This document shows, in pieces, positions 45,285 through 56,985 of a DNA stretch of 64,000 nucleotides (the first letter of the stretch is position 1; the number at the start of each line of letters is the position of its first letter). This stretch comes from Apricaphanius iberus (Eukaryota; Chordata; Actinopteri; Cyprinodontiformes; Aphaniidae): positions 124,001 to 188,000 of the forward strand of contig JAPXFQ010001533.1 in the NCBI GenBank assembly GCA_028564705.1, in the 5' to 3' direction. Below the pieces are notes generated by a model. The model ran no database searches and had not been told where the DNA came from. It saw nothing but the letters and a program-made list of their open reading frames with translations. The translations under genes were made by a program, and so were the position numbers.

Positions 45285-48245
45285 TTTTTTTAATCTCTGT
45301 GATTCACTGACAATGAAAGAGAGCGAGAGAAAGCAGATAAGAGGAAGGCTTACAGTAAAGCTGCTCTGTGTAGTCCTCTGTCTCTCATGGAACATGTCGG
45401 ATACGGATATGTTTGGAGCCTTTTGGAGAGAGTCAGATTTAGGCAAAGAATCAGCGTTTACTAGAATATACACTCGGAAACTGCTATGTTTGCATTGCTT
45501 GCCATGCTAATCATACCAACTGTTAATATAAGATGCTATGACAGTTTAAAAAGAGATTTTTTTTTTGATCCACACTTCACTTCTCCTTGTGTGTGGTTTA
45601 GTTTTTTTCAGATTTTTCTGTGGAACGTGATTCCAAAATATTAATGGAAAAGCAAGCTTTTTTAATATTATGCTTGTTGTAAAGCATTTCTAAAATATTT
45701 TAAACATAATGCATCTTGAGAAGACGTAATACAAAGATGCAATGCTAACTGACACATCAATGGCTTATGTTTGCAGAGCAGCAAAACTAGAAGTGCCATT
45801 CATTTGTCTTAGTGCTGACTTGCTTTAACCCCAGCAATCGAAGAAAGCTACTATAGTGGTGATAAAACTCTTTCCACTCTGTGTATTAATGCATTTTAGG
45901 GTATATTTGGTGTTAGAACTGTTAATATAGATAGTTATAAGTATTTTTAGAGGGGATCTTAAGTAGTCTAACAGGCAGTCCTTAACCCCCATCAATGTCT
46001 GGGGTCCACTGCACTACGAATAATAAGTGAAGACTGGAGAACTTGAATATGAAACATTTTCATGAAAAGGTAAATTTTCAGAAAAATCTGAAACTGGAAG
46101 TTAGCCATAAAACTCTGATTAATGTCATATTTGCAACAGGTGACGGTTACACCAAACCAGGGGATCTTTGCTCCGCTCAGACTACTTTCAAACCGCCATG
46201 CGAAATCAGCACAGTAAGCAAAACTGCTGCACATAAAGCCCTGTAAAAAAGACATGCTGAGACTGTCCCCCTGTCAATCTAATATTCGTCCAAATCACAC
46301 AAGAGATCATTTTCATTTTTGTTTCGCAGAGATTTACCATGATATCAGCTCTGATTTAACTGTAAACTAACATTTTATCTCGCTGAACGTGTTGAACCGG
46401 ATCTGGTTCCCTGGGTGACGTAGATCTTGCCGGAGCCAAAGGTAATTTTTATAAGGTAAACAATCGTAATCTGTCACACAGGCTCCAAAAAAGTTCAAGG
46501 CCGATGTGCAAGTATCATATAAAAATGAGCCCCACTCCCATGTGAAAGAGTTTAACAGACAGGAAGAAAACAGATTGCCTTCCTGACACCCTGTCTGATC
46601 GCACTCAAACAGACAGATGGCGTAGCTGATGCCGCTGCTTATTCCTCTTTCAACATGCGTCTCTGGTTCAATTTCCCCTCCAATCCCTGTTGACACTGCC
46701 TCCTCTTTCTTCATGCTGCTGAAGGATGAAGACACCTGGTCCATATTAAACTGTATTGAAATGCCACAAATGTGTATATTTGTACAAAGGGAAGCCACAG
46801 CGGGATCCATAACGCTGACCTCCGGGTCAATTCCATCAGCGCGCCCACACAAAGGCCCGCGTTGAACTTACACATTTCACAGATGGAGAGCGAGGGTGCA
46901 GCTGCCCAGTGCCTTTCAATGAAGAACCCTGCCATAGTTCTTACTTATTGGCATGACTGGGTGCATATTACATCACTGGGAAGGCATGTACTCCGGCGTG
47001 CTGCTTATTACGACTGCAGAAATGCAGTTCAGCTTAAGGGGAAGGGCGTTATATCTCCAGGCTGTGACATAATGGAAGCGCTGAGGTTGAATATATGGTG
47101 ACAGAGGGATAAATGACAGACTCACCCCCTAATTAGGTCTGCAAAGGTAACGTCTCTATAAGATGAAGTTAGGTTAGAGTTGTCCCAGCTACGCGGGAGG
47201 AAATCTGACTCAGTTGAGGATGTAGTGCGACATCATATGATCAAAGGGTAATAAAAGTCTCAGTCAAGCATGCAAGCAATTGTTGAACATCTTGAGAACA
47301 TTAGACATGACCATATTTCACAGTCAAAACTTCATCGCTCGTTACAGTTGACATCCTGCTCTGCGGACATAAGCAAAGATAAGAAACGATTGCCATCGGT
47401 GATTCGTACTCACACAAAGGGGCAGTAAAGTGTTGCAACAATACAGAAGAGATATAAGCAAACAGCCCTATAATTTGGTTCAAAAATGCCATGACAGATT
47501 CCCTGGAATTCCTTATCCCTCCCACATTTGAACACGTAAATTAAAAGGCGTTTCACGGATCAGGGAGGTTTAAACAAAGAGGTAAATCACTCCTGGATAA
47601 CTTTGCCTTGAAACCTTCCCAACATCTCAGGTTTCTAAAGGGTTCATGTGGCAGAGGTCATGAAAGCTGTGGGAGGAGGGAAGAGTCAAGTGATTGTTGT
47701 GCAATAAGACAAAATTGGAAATAATGCCAAAATACACACTGATCTGCCCTCAGCGATGATGCTACAAGACAGATGAAGAGACAGATAGTCACATGTTTCT
47801 CCGGAAAGGTAACACTACAGTATGAAGTCAGCACATTGGAGATGTTAAATCTGAATGTTTTCGAACTGAAAGAACATGTCTGAGCCTGTTCAATCTAAAT
47901 GTCTGTGGTTCATTAACACCTACTTAATATAAACTTGATGATTGGTCTTCTAACCAGGAGGATACGTTGAAAGAGCATTCATCTGAAAACAAGAGGTGAG
48001 ACTGAGCCCTGTATGTTCGCACAATGACAGACTAAAGCATTCTCATGCCTTCCACCTCCCCGGCGTGCCCTGTGCATTTGGATTCATCCCTCCACAGCCA
48101 ATCCTCTGTGGAAGAATCTTTCACTGCAATTAGAGCTAAAAGTCTGTACTGGTATGTCCAGACTGGCTTTGCACACACAGCAACTGTATTTTCTTTCCCA
48201 TTGTTTGGAAGCAGCTCAAACCGTGCAAAATTGGATGGAACGTAA
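45285..48245. other. Region without a recognised gene
   Basis: The minus-strand frame at 46367-46852 (161 codons) has no recognisable domain and is crossed by plus-strand frames of similar quality, so I do not call it a gene. No repeat borders were recognised. Confidence 0.4.
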
Positions 48246-48249
48246 AATC

Positions 48250-48690
48250 CTCTGAAGGAAAGCAACCCAACAGCATGACACTTTCACCACCATGTTCCAA
48301 AGTGAGAAGAGCATCTTCAAGTAGATGTTAAGTGTTAGTGTTTTTTTTTCCTAGAACTAGCAGTTTAAATTCAAAAAGTTCAACATTGGTCTCATGCTAC
48401 TAGAACATGTTTTGCTTTGTCCCTCAGCAAGGTTTAGAGGACCTCTTCCTCATTGCTACTCTTCCATAGCGGTCAGATTTGTAGAATTACAACGGCTCTA
48501 CAAGATTATTCAAGGCTGAGATTTGGTTTATAGACTCCTGCCTAAAGCTTTGCCGTAAGTTTCTACTTGGCTTGTCTGCGGTACCCTGTGCTCTTGAAAA
48601 CGCTGTTCTTTCACCGATGACCTCTAACAAACTTCTGATGACTTCAAAGAAAAGCTGGAAAAAACTGCACTTTGTCAGCATTAATAAAAG
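48250..48690 (-). mobile_element. Tc1-like element fragment
   Basis: CATGACACTTTCACCACCAT, AAAAAGTTCAACATTGGTCT, CATTGCTACTCTTCCATAGC, GGTCAGATTTGTAG and ACCTCTAACAAACTTCTGAT follow the antisense order of the family's transposase and 5' region. No frame survives. Confidence 0.7.
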
Positions 48691-48699
48691 TACCTAAAA

Positions 48700-51100
48700 G
48701 TTGGTGAGCCCTTAAAGGTACATTAAATTCCTTTCTTCCGTTGCCACTATCTTCTAAATCTACCCCTGCGCTCGCTGAACGCACCGTGGACCTAAGAGCA
48801 ACTGTTACTGTCTGACTGCGCTGCAGGATGAGAATGCAGATCAGTCTCTGGCTCACAACCCACCTCAACAAAAATCAAGAAACACTAAACAGGGCGTGGG
48901 GAAGCAAAGGAATGAGTAGGAGCAAGGCTGTACATAACGCTGAAAATGACAGAGGTAAGAACAGGCAAAGCTTTTTTTTCCTTCTTGTTTTGGACCTCCA
49001 CTTTGCTGCTCGGGCTTCTGTCAATGATTACCATTCTCTTGAAAGCCACCATAAAAGATCAAAACAAAAGAAGGCGGCATGAGTGGTTTTTGGAAACAAC
49101 CGGCCAGAACGCAGAGACTAAATCCTCCATCTGAGTTTTCTCAGGAGTGAGACATCAGTTCCTTTGAATGACTTTGTTCCTTCATAATTCCTTGATGTTG
49201 ATACAAAAAACAAAGATCATGGCACCAGGCCCCTCCCCGTGTCCTGCAGTCCTCAGACTGTGTTTAAAACTAAGAGATCAGACGACCGTAATCTCCCATT
49301 GTCCTGTCCTGGGTTTGATGACAGGGCCCTATCTATCGTGGCCCACTTTAACAAGCGGGGCCATCTGCAGAGTCACAGATGGCCCCGGGCCGTGTCTTAC
49401 AGGTTCCCACATTCAGATGGAGGGTTAACCTGATGGGAGCTGGTAAGCTGAAAAAGAAAGCCACACACGGAGCGAGGGGCGAAGAAAAACACAGAACACT
49501 GTTGTTGCTTTAGCTAAGACGTCATAATCTGCCAGGGTATGCAGCTGGGTATTTATTGTGATTCTAAGCCTTGAAAAAACACTGTACTGGTACTTTAAAA
49601 AAAGAAAAAGAAAAGAATATCTCGTTTTTCAGTCTGCAGCAAGGATCTCCTGAGAGATGCAGCATATGCTCCTGATTACAAAGTGTTACTCCATCAGAAC
49701 CAAAGTGTCTTTGATCCACCTTGTCCTCTCGCTGTGCTGCTACACCACTGGGCAACTCGTAGCTCCCCCCACCTGACAGCCCACCCTGCGCAAACTAACA
49801 AAGGGGCTCATCCAAGCCAAGCAAAACAACAGCTTTATGATGGGACTGACTAGAAAGGATGAAGGATTTAAACGAGGCATCGCTGCCACAGTACCGGTAC
49901 CACTGTGGCATTCAGCCTGAGAGTCAACAAGCAGCGGGGCCATAAAGCAGACAGGGGGCACACTCTGAAGACACATTAAGTGAAAGAATTAAAACCAGTA
50001 GGCATGAATGTGTCCCGCCGAATGACTCCAGCTCGGAAATTACTCCCCTTCCACATAGTGCTGCCAAGGTAACAGCGGTGACATTAAGTGAATGGAGAGA
50101 CCTCCCATTGATAAATGAGCCCCGCCACAGAGAACTCTGTTAGTAATGAGCCACTGGATGATGAAGGTACCAGACTCCATCCCGGCAGGAGACCCGTGAC
50201 ACTGGAGCCGGTGTTAAGGTGGAGAAGAGAGAGTCCCAGCTCTAGTAGACAGGTGCACCCCCACCCCCCCACTTTGGGTGGAATGTAAAACCGACTCATC
50301 AGCCAGCCAGCTGGTGTGCAGAGCAGACCTTTTCCTCTACCATTGGTCTGTTTAAGGCAGTAAGTCAATCAGAACCAGCTTTTCATTTGCATAGATGCCT
50401 TTATGCCTGTATCATATGCAGACATGTTTCTGTTTACTTATTCAGCAGGGATCATCTAAAGCGCATTTCTGCTTCCGTAATGTTGCGAACTAATTGAGAC
50501 GTTAATCCTTGTATGTTACACCATTCTCGAGGCTACGAATACAGATGAAAGTGTATGCAAAACAGATTGTGAATCCCCCGGTTTTGGAAAGGTTGAGGTC
50601 CACTTGAACAGACATATTTAGCTTGCTATGTAGCAGAGTTTAAATGCAAATGTAACCTGGGCTGCTTTAAAAGGCTATCTAGTCAAATTTGTAGTGTGCA
50701 GAATCTGATATGAATTATTTAAATATTCTAAATAAAGAACAACTTTATTCATTGGTATAGACAACAGCAACAAACTGCCGCAGATTACACTACCATGTAT
50801 CTGAGAGGAAACAGAGTCCCAGAGAAATGCTGAAAAGTGGAATAGGCCGACTGGCTGGATTTGGAATTCTCAGAGTTAAAGGTCTACGATTTTACGTAAT
50901 ACACACGGATCAATATGTATAGTTGGTTATGCTAACCATGCTAAACTCTGGGATTTTTTTAAACCTTGTTTTAAAGCAGTAAAAACATGTTTTACAGCAA
51001 CCACTATCTCTCTCTTTCTCTCACACAGTTTGACATCCCCTCTGCTTCAAATATAAATAACGACCTGATGGATTGCTAGAAATAAATATTCTGAACGCTG
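48700..51100. other. Region without a recognised gene
   Basis: Includes a GC-rich hairpin at 49357-49386 and a splice-like pair around 48827-48955 (CTGCGCTGCAG before, GTAAGA after) that I could not tie to a protein family. Otherwise nothing was recognised. Confidence 0.4.
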
Positions 51101-51109
51101 TGTGCAGAG

Positions 51110-51272
51110 CATGTCGTAGAGGTAGAGCAGCCGTCCCGTATTCAGAGGCTGTGTGTCCATCAGGGGTTTGAATCCCAACTTTGGGTGATTTGCTGCACGT
51201 CTCCCCTCTTCTACCCCACCTAATTTCCTGTCTGTCTACTGCAATTAAAGGGCCACTAATTCCACAAAAAAA
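51110..51272 (+). repeat. tRNA-derived SINE
   Basis: GTAGAGGTAGAGCAGCCGTC (A-box-like) is followed by GGGGTTTGAATCCCAAC (B-box-like, compare GGTTCGAATCC), then TGCTGCACGTCTCCCCTCTT and CCTAATTTCCTGTCTGTCTA, and ends in AATTAAAGGGCC. This is a fish tRNA-SINE head and tail with internal RNA polymerase III promoter boxes. It is not an intact tRNA gene. Confidence 0.65.
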
Positions 51273-51274
51273 CG

Positions 51275-54110
51275 TAAAAAATGTAAATAGTCCTTAAAGA
51301 CAAAGAAGAATCCGCCAAATATCAAGATCTGCAGTTCAAAGCTTTCCAAAAGATTGATGGAGGAAATTCAACAACAAATCTCTTAATTTTGATTTTTAAA
51401 AGGAAATTTACTCATAACTAAATTAAGCCCAAAATTATTTATTTACTAGGCATATTTAGGTTCAAAGTACAGAGATACGTTCAATTCCAAACAAATTTTT
51501 CATATATCTGAAATTAACAAAAGGATTTTGGCGTTATCAAGAGATATCAAGACAATTACAGGAAGCGTTTGGTTCACGTATTCACATTAAAGATGTTTCA
51601 CTAATTATTGAGAAATGTTTCAATAATTTTTTAACAAAATGAAATGCGTCTTTTGTTTTACTCATACTACTATCTCTATTAACTTCTCGAGAGAGATGCC
51701 CTTCTCATTTCCTATGAGAACCATATTTCTTGGTTGAATGAAAACAGTCTTACATCTAAATCTTCTGGGGGTATAAATAATTCTGTGCTCTTATGTTAAG
51801 ACCTTCAAACATTTAGTTGCAATGCAAGAATTGTATGCAATGTACGTTATCATTATTCACTGCACAGAAACAAAAAAAGAAATCGAAATGTTTGGTTACA
51901 TTTTAACAGCATTCCTACAGAACTACTGTATATAGTATAAATTAAAAGGGGATTCCTCTGATTGAGGACACCTTCCACAGCGCTACGAGCTCCAGGCTGG
52001 CTGCCAACGCACTGGGACATTTCGGCTGGTAAGGAGCCAGCAGCACCTTCAGGGTACTTTCCACCCCACCCAGCACATCCAGCTGCCATCTCTGGAGTAG
52101 CCAGAGGAAAAAATACCCTATTCAGACAACAAAAAGTCTGTGATCAGAAGCAGGGTGATCCGTCCATGAGTCCTGTGATGCAACAGCAGTCATCAGCCCT
52201 CACTTTTCCCACGAATGGCTCGCCATAAAAAGTTATTTCGAGCCATTATTTCTCATGGGGACTGACAGTGGGAACAACCAAAAGTCTGGAGGCAAAGTGG
52301 GAAAATATCTTGACTCCCTCGACAGTGACTAAAAGGACTTATCGCCATCTAAATGTCTCCGTTGTCACTGTCATTTTTATTCTTAGAAATTAGCATACTA
52401 TGATGTAGTTAATGTTGTCTCTGCGGATTTCCTATAATTATTTAAGGATAGTCTCAAAATGATGCCATAAAAATTACTCAGACTTTATTATTGTTTTTTG
52501 AGAAAGACTTGAAAACCTGCTAAAAGTTGGTTTAATGAAGTCTCTCTTTCTTTTTGACTTGTTCTACAATAGATGGATCCAGATGTAGAAGCCAACACAG
52601 ACAGGGCAAGGCCGCGTTCAGCAGCTTTGATGGATGACACAACTCTGTGTTTATCCAAAATATTGTCTTACTTTTTTCTCCGCTCCTCTTCCCAACAATC
52701 AATAGAAATCATCAAGTGGGTGTAATCCCTGCTGTTGATGACTGACCGGATTCACTGTCCCCCCCTGGCTTCTCGGATGTACAGTAATACGTGGTTGCAG
52801 TCTAACTCTGCAGTTTACCAGCCAGGGCGGTTCCAAAGAGGCAACATGCAGTGATATGTTCGGATCTAAACACGTGAAGTCTAGGCGTTTAACTGTTGCT
52901 GCACCGTGCCTCACAACAATGCCGCGCCTCATTCATTCCCTGTTTGCAGCACTCGGATGTCAGTGGAAGTCCCCATCAGCTCCCCAGTGAGCAGTACGGG
53001 TGCAATCTGCTCATTGGAAACTGGAGCTTGACGAACCGTTTCTTGGAAACCTGCCGGTAGACTGATGATAAAAGTTTTCTCTTGTAAAAGCGGTTTCTCT
53101 CTCTCTCTCCCTCTGGAAGTCTGGTGTATCCTTAGCTTAGTGAAAATGGTCAGACTGAAAGTGAAAGCTTTATTGGGAAATCTAATGAATTCTTTATTTT
53201 GAGCTGGCAACATTTCCACTGCTATGATGTGCCACAAACCAAGGGAAGAGAAAGCTTGGGGCCTCGATTTAGAACAGCGCCTTGCAGGTGTGTGATTCAG
53301 GTGGGCATTATCCCCCGAAAAACTGAATCAAATATTAATCAACGCATCTTTACGCGGAGCACGAAAGCACCCGTTTTTAGGGTCGCTAAATGTTTCAAGC
53401 AGAGTACTGTATACGGAGCATAATGGAGGGTAGGTCATCCATTTTTATATCCCAGCACATTAGCCAGTGGGGCTGCTGGGAGCAGGACTGGCTGATTCCC
53501 AAAATAAGAAACTGGGATTGTGGAGAAAAAAAAATAAAAGTGTGTGATAGAGACCTAGAAGCTCGGGGAGTGAGAGCTCTGACTGAACACAGAGTAAAAA
53601 AAATGCCTCAGGGAGCCGAGGCACAGAAATTACTGGCAAGGATAAAAGATGAATGGGAATGGTGAGGGACAGTCCCTTAAAAAGGAAGGCAAGATAAAGG
53701 AGGAAGAAGCAAAAGTCAAACAAGGGTGAACTTGTTTGTGCTTTTAGACACAATGAAGTGGAAAGAGAGGCAAAAAATCTAAACCATGTAATGGACTCCG
53801 GTTTCTGACTCAACAACCTATTTGCTTTTTCCAGAGTAGATGAAAACTACAAAACTCAGTCACCAAAGTAACTTCTTAAAGAAGAAGAAAATCTAGTTTT
53901 AAGGGCGTTTTTCGTGTTGTTTGACTTTCACTTTCACTTAGTGTCTGATAAAATCTTGGAAACCAAATTTGCTCAGTTGCGATGAGGAAGGGACATTTGT
54001 TGGGCCTAAAATATGCATCATGTCCTAACCACGCATGATGAGAAAACAAGCTTGATGTTTCACTATTGCTGATCATGCCTGTGGCAGTGGTGACAGCCAA
54101 TACCATCCTT
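51275..54110. other. Region without a recognised gene
   Basis: AT-rich to about 51950, then more balanced. The open frames at 51853-52089, 51962-52228 and 53460-53816 show no domains. No element ends were recognised. Confidence 0.4.
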
Positions 54111-54112
54111 CC

Positions 54113-54146
54113 TTCCATCCATCCATCCATCCATCCATCCATCCAT
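54113..54146. repeat. (ATCC)n microsatellite
   Basis: About eight consecutive CATC/ATCC units after imperfect TTCC units. Confidence 0.95.
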
Positions 54147-54149
54147 GTG

Positions 54150-56268
54150 ATTCACTCATGCCCTTTTATACACAACATAATTTTGCAGGAATCTCATCTG
54201 CCTATGCAGGATAAATTTGAATTGTTGGAAACATTTTGAGAAAGAGAGAGAAATAAAACTGACAAAAATTGGAGCACTGAGACATCATAATCTAGGTCAC
54301 CGGTGCTCATTGGCAAACACTTCACCAGTCAGTCCCAATCTACGCAAACCACTGGAAGTAAAAGCACAAATCACTGTGACAAGAGAAGGCCCACAGGATG
54401 CTACCAGAACAGCGGGAAGCACATAGCACCACGAAAAGATAACTTGGCCTTAAGTGACTGAGGTTCAATATTTCTGGCAGACTTTAACACGGCTACTATG
54501 ATGGACAAGAAAAGTTTAAGTTGACTGGAGATTCCTGCAAACTCTTATTAACTGGGGCCCTAGTTTTAGTGTGTTTTTTTTTTCTGAATGCAGAAAATTG
54601 CAAGAGGAAAGGAAAGACAGAAGTAAAACATTTTCAGTGATAGTTGTGGCCAACTTGACTACTGCTGCTGTCTCCACCCCATGCTTAAGCGTTTCCCTCT
54701 CAAGTGGCTCTTTGGTGAGGATATGGTGAGAAAAAACACACAAAAAAACCCCAACTCAAATTCCAAAGCTCCCAGGCTTTGCTTTCACACTGTGGGGAAA
54801 ATTATCTATTTGTGTGACTTCACACACATCATTCTTATGAGTAAATAATGCAACCTTTCTCTACTAGTGAGTTTGTTACTGTGGGTAAAATTAATTTCAT
54901 GTTTTCTTTTGTGTTTTTTTTTTTTTAGGCTGGATGTTTCTTATAAGCTTCTTCTCCATTGTGTGTAGAGATCCAAATCTAGACAAACAGGTTGTGCTGG
55001 TTGGATGGTTGGGATTAAGATGGGATCAGACACCTTAAGATGGAAAGAGCATCTACATGCCAGTGGTTAAAAAAAAAAAAAAAATAGCCGTAAACCTGTG
55101 AAGTTTATTTTACACGCCCTGATATCCCAAAAAGTGCTTCCCATTTTGGGGCACTGACAGGATTGTAAGATGATTGATGAAGAGGATCTTTCAGCCTTAA
55201 AAGACTCAACCTGGTTGGTCTTTGCAGCGTATATAGCGAGAAGGGGGGGGGTCACATTCCTCCCAGATCCCAGTCTAAACACCTGCATGGCAGAGACTAT
55301 GTGCTTCCTTCCTGGAATTAAGCTTCAATATCAGTTTCTCTACTGTTCTCGCTCTTTTGGAAATAATTCCATGAGACTCTCCTTCAAAAGAGTATATTGA
55401 GTGATAGTGCTGATTGTTGCGGACATAAAAAGTTCACTGTTCCAGTAAAGTTCCTGTTGGAAAGAGAAAAGCGTCTCAGAGAGGGAGGATTTTCTGACTA
55501 TAAAGCTTTTATTTTTTAAAGCTGTGACTCATCACCTAATCTAAGATGCTTTATCTCCTGCTTCCAACTAATTTCTTTCAACACACAGGAACAGGAGAGA
55601 TCATAAGAGCCTTCCTTCATTTTTTTTTTCTTCCCTTCGCGATCCTGAGATGCGTAGTCAGCGTAATTCTGTTACATAACCTTTAAATATGCCTTTGTGA
55701 CGATATTGCTAGTTGAGGGATATCAAATGAATAAAACTTAAGAGTCTGGGGGAGGAAAGGAAGCCAGCACATGCCGAGTGAAATGCCTCTGTCCTGCAGC
55801 GGTGAATCAAAGACAAGCCGACAATGGCTTTATGGCTGTCTGCGTTGTCAATATTTCACCAGATTGCCACTGACAGGAATATGGTGAGACGTAGTAAAAT
55901 GCACACTCCTTGAAATTAAGACAGTTTAATATTGAGATCAAATAAATGTAATCTTCGGCAAAACAGCAGTCGTTTGTGTGTCTGTATCAACAGCAGCAGC
56001 TCCAGACAGGAGTGGACTGAAGGCTGAGCAGATGGAGAAGAGCCAAAAACAATTTTTTTTTTTTATCTAGAGGAATTTCACATAAAGGAGATATCTGCTT
56101 TACACAAAAGAACTGTTCCAATCTAAATGTAATCACTTCAGTAAGCACTGTATTTCCTTGGATTTTATTGTCGCTCAGTGAATAAATAAGTCTCAGAATT
56201 TACAGTCTCAGAAGGAAATGCCACCAGTCACACTGTTGCATATCTGGCCTGTTTAAGTGTGGGAACAT
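54150..56268. other. Region without a recognised gene
   Basis: No recognised gene or element. Poly-A/T runs at about 54915, 55070 and 56055 are the only simple features. Confidence 0.4.
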
Positions 56269-56399
56269 ACTCTAGACCATGGGTCTCAGGCACGCGGCCC
56301 GCGGGCCAACTGCGGCCCCCGGTACGATAATTTGCGGCCCCCATCTTAATATGAAAGATTAATATAAGTGCGGCCCGCAAGATTGATATGAATTACACT

Positions 56400-56657
56400 T
56401 GTTGTGTGCGGCGCTGAATGAACCAATCCCGGTGAGGTATAAGGCTGGAGGGCGGGACATCGGCCGGGCTGTCCAATACCTCGCTCACTCATTCATTCCA
56501 CCAGTCAACAGGGTAGAGGAGAAGCCGGTGTCCGTCAGTTTAAGCAATGCGCGTGCGTTCGAGTGGCGCCCATCAGCTCTTTATCTCTCGAGTCGCCAAC
56601 GCGCATGCGTCTGTAGAGTGAAGCCGATAACAGCTAAACCACGTCTGCCTCCACGAG
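56400..56657 (+). promoter_or_regulatory. Putative promoter and 5' UTR exon of the hAT transposase
   Basis: CpG-rich sequence with a CCAAT box (56423-56427), a TATAAG box (56438-56443), a GGGCGGG box (56450-56456), and two NRF1-like palindromes, TGCGCGTGCG (56549-56558) and CGCGCATGCG (56600-56609). A consensus 5' splice site GAG then GTAAGT starts at 56658. Exact transcription start is not visible. Confidence 0.4.
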
Positions 56658-56950
56658 GTAAGTTTCTGAGATTATTTCAAGTTTAAGTTTAATTTTAATT
56701 CTGGCGCGATTTGATGCGAGAAATATACCCTTCTGATGAAATCCCGACGGTTAGTTTTCTGTTTTGGACTCATAAAACACCCCGGTCTCTTACGTGAGGA
56801 CGGCATCTCCCTGCTTCCGCTCAGCCAGTTTCGCGGGGCTGAGCGGAGCCGCGTGAAATGTGCGCGAGCGCCAGCTCTGAGTGTCTGGAGGGGAAGCTAT
56901 TGAAGACTACTTTCTGTGGTCTGTGTGGTGACCGTGTGCATTCCTTTAAG
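56658..56950 (+). other. Putative 5' UTR intron of the hAT transposase
   Basis: Donor GTAAGT at 56658-56663. A plausible acceptor is the pyrimidine-rich GCATTCCTTTAAG ending at 56950. A second possible acceptor is CATAG ending at 56975. Both lie upstream of the ATG at 56986. This is inferred from splice motifs alone. Confidence 0.4.
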
Positions 56951-56985
56951 TCTGACTCCAAGTGAAATCACATAGAGCCCCAAAG

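Noticed and set aside
46367..46852. 161-codon open frame on the minus strand
   Set aside because: No recognisable family and no splice or promoter context; this length is expected by chance in 64 kb.
48827..48955. Exon-like segment between CTGCGCTGCAG and GTAAGA
   Set aside because: The peptide is unrecognised and one of its frames contains a stop; weaker than the 3030-3197 candidate.
51110..51185. tRNA gene
   Set aside because: A- and B-box-like sequences are present but no cloverleaf with a proper anticodon arm forms; the tail identifies a SINE.
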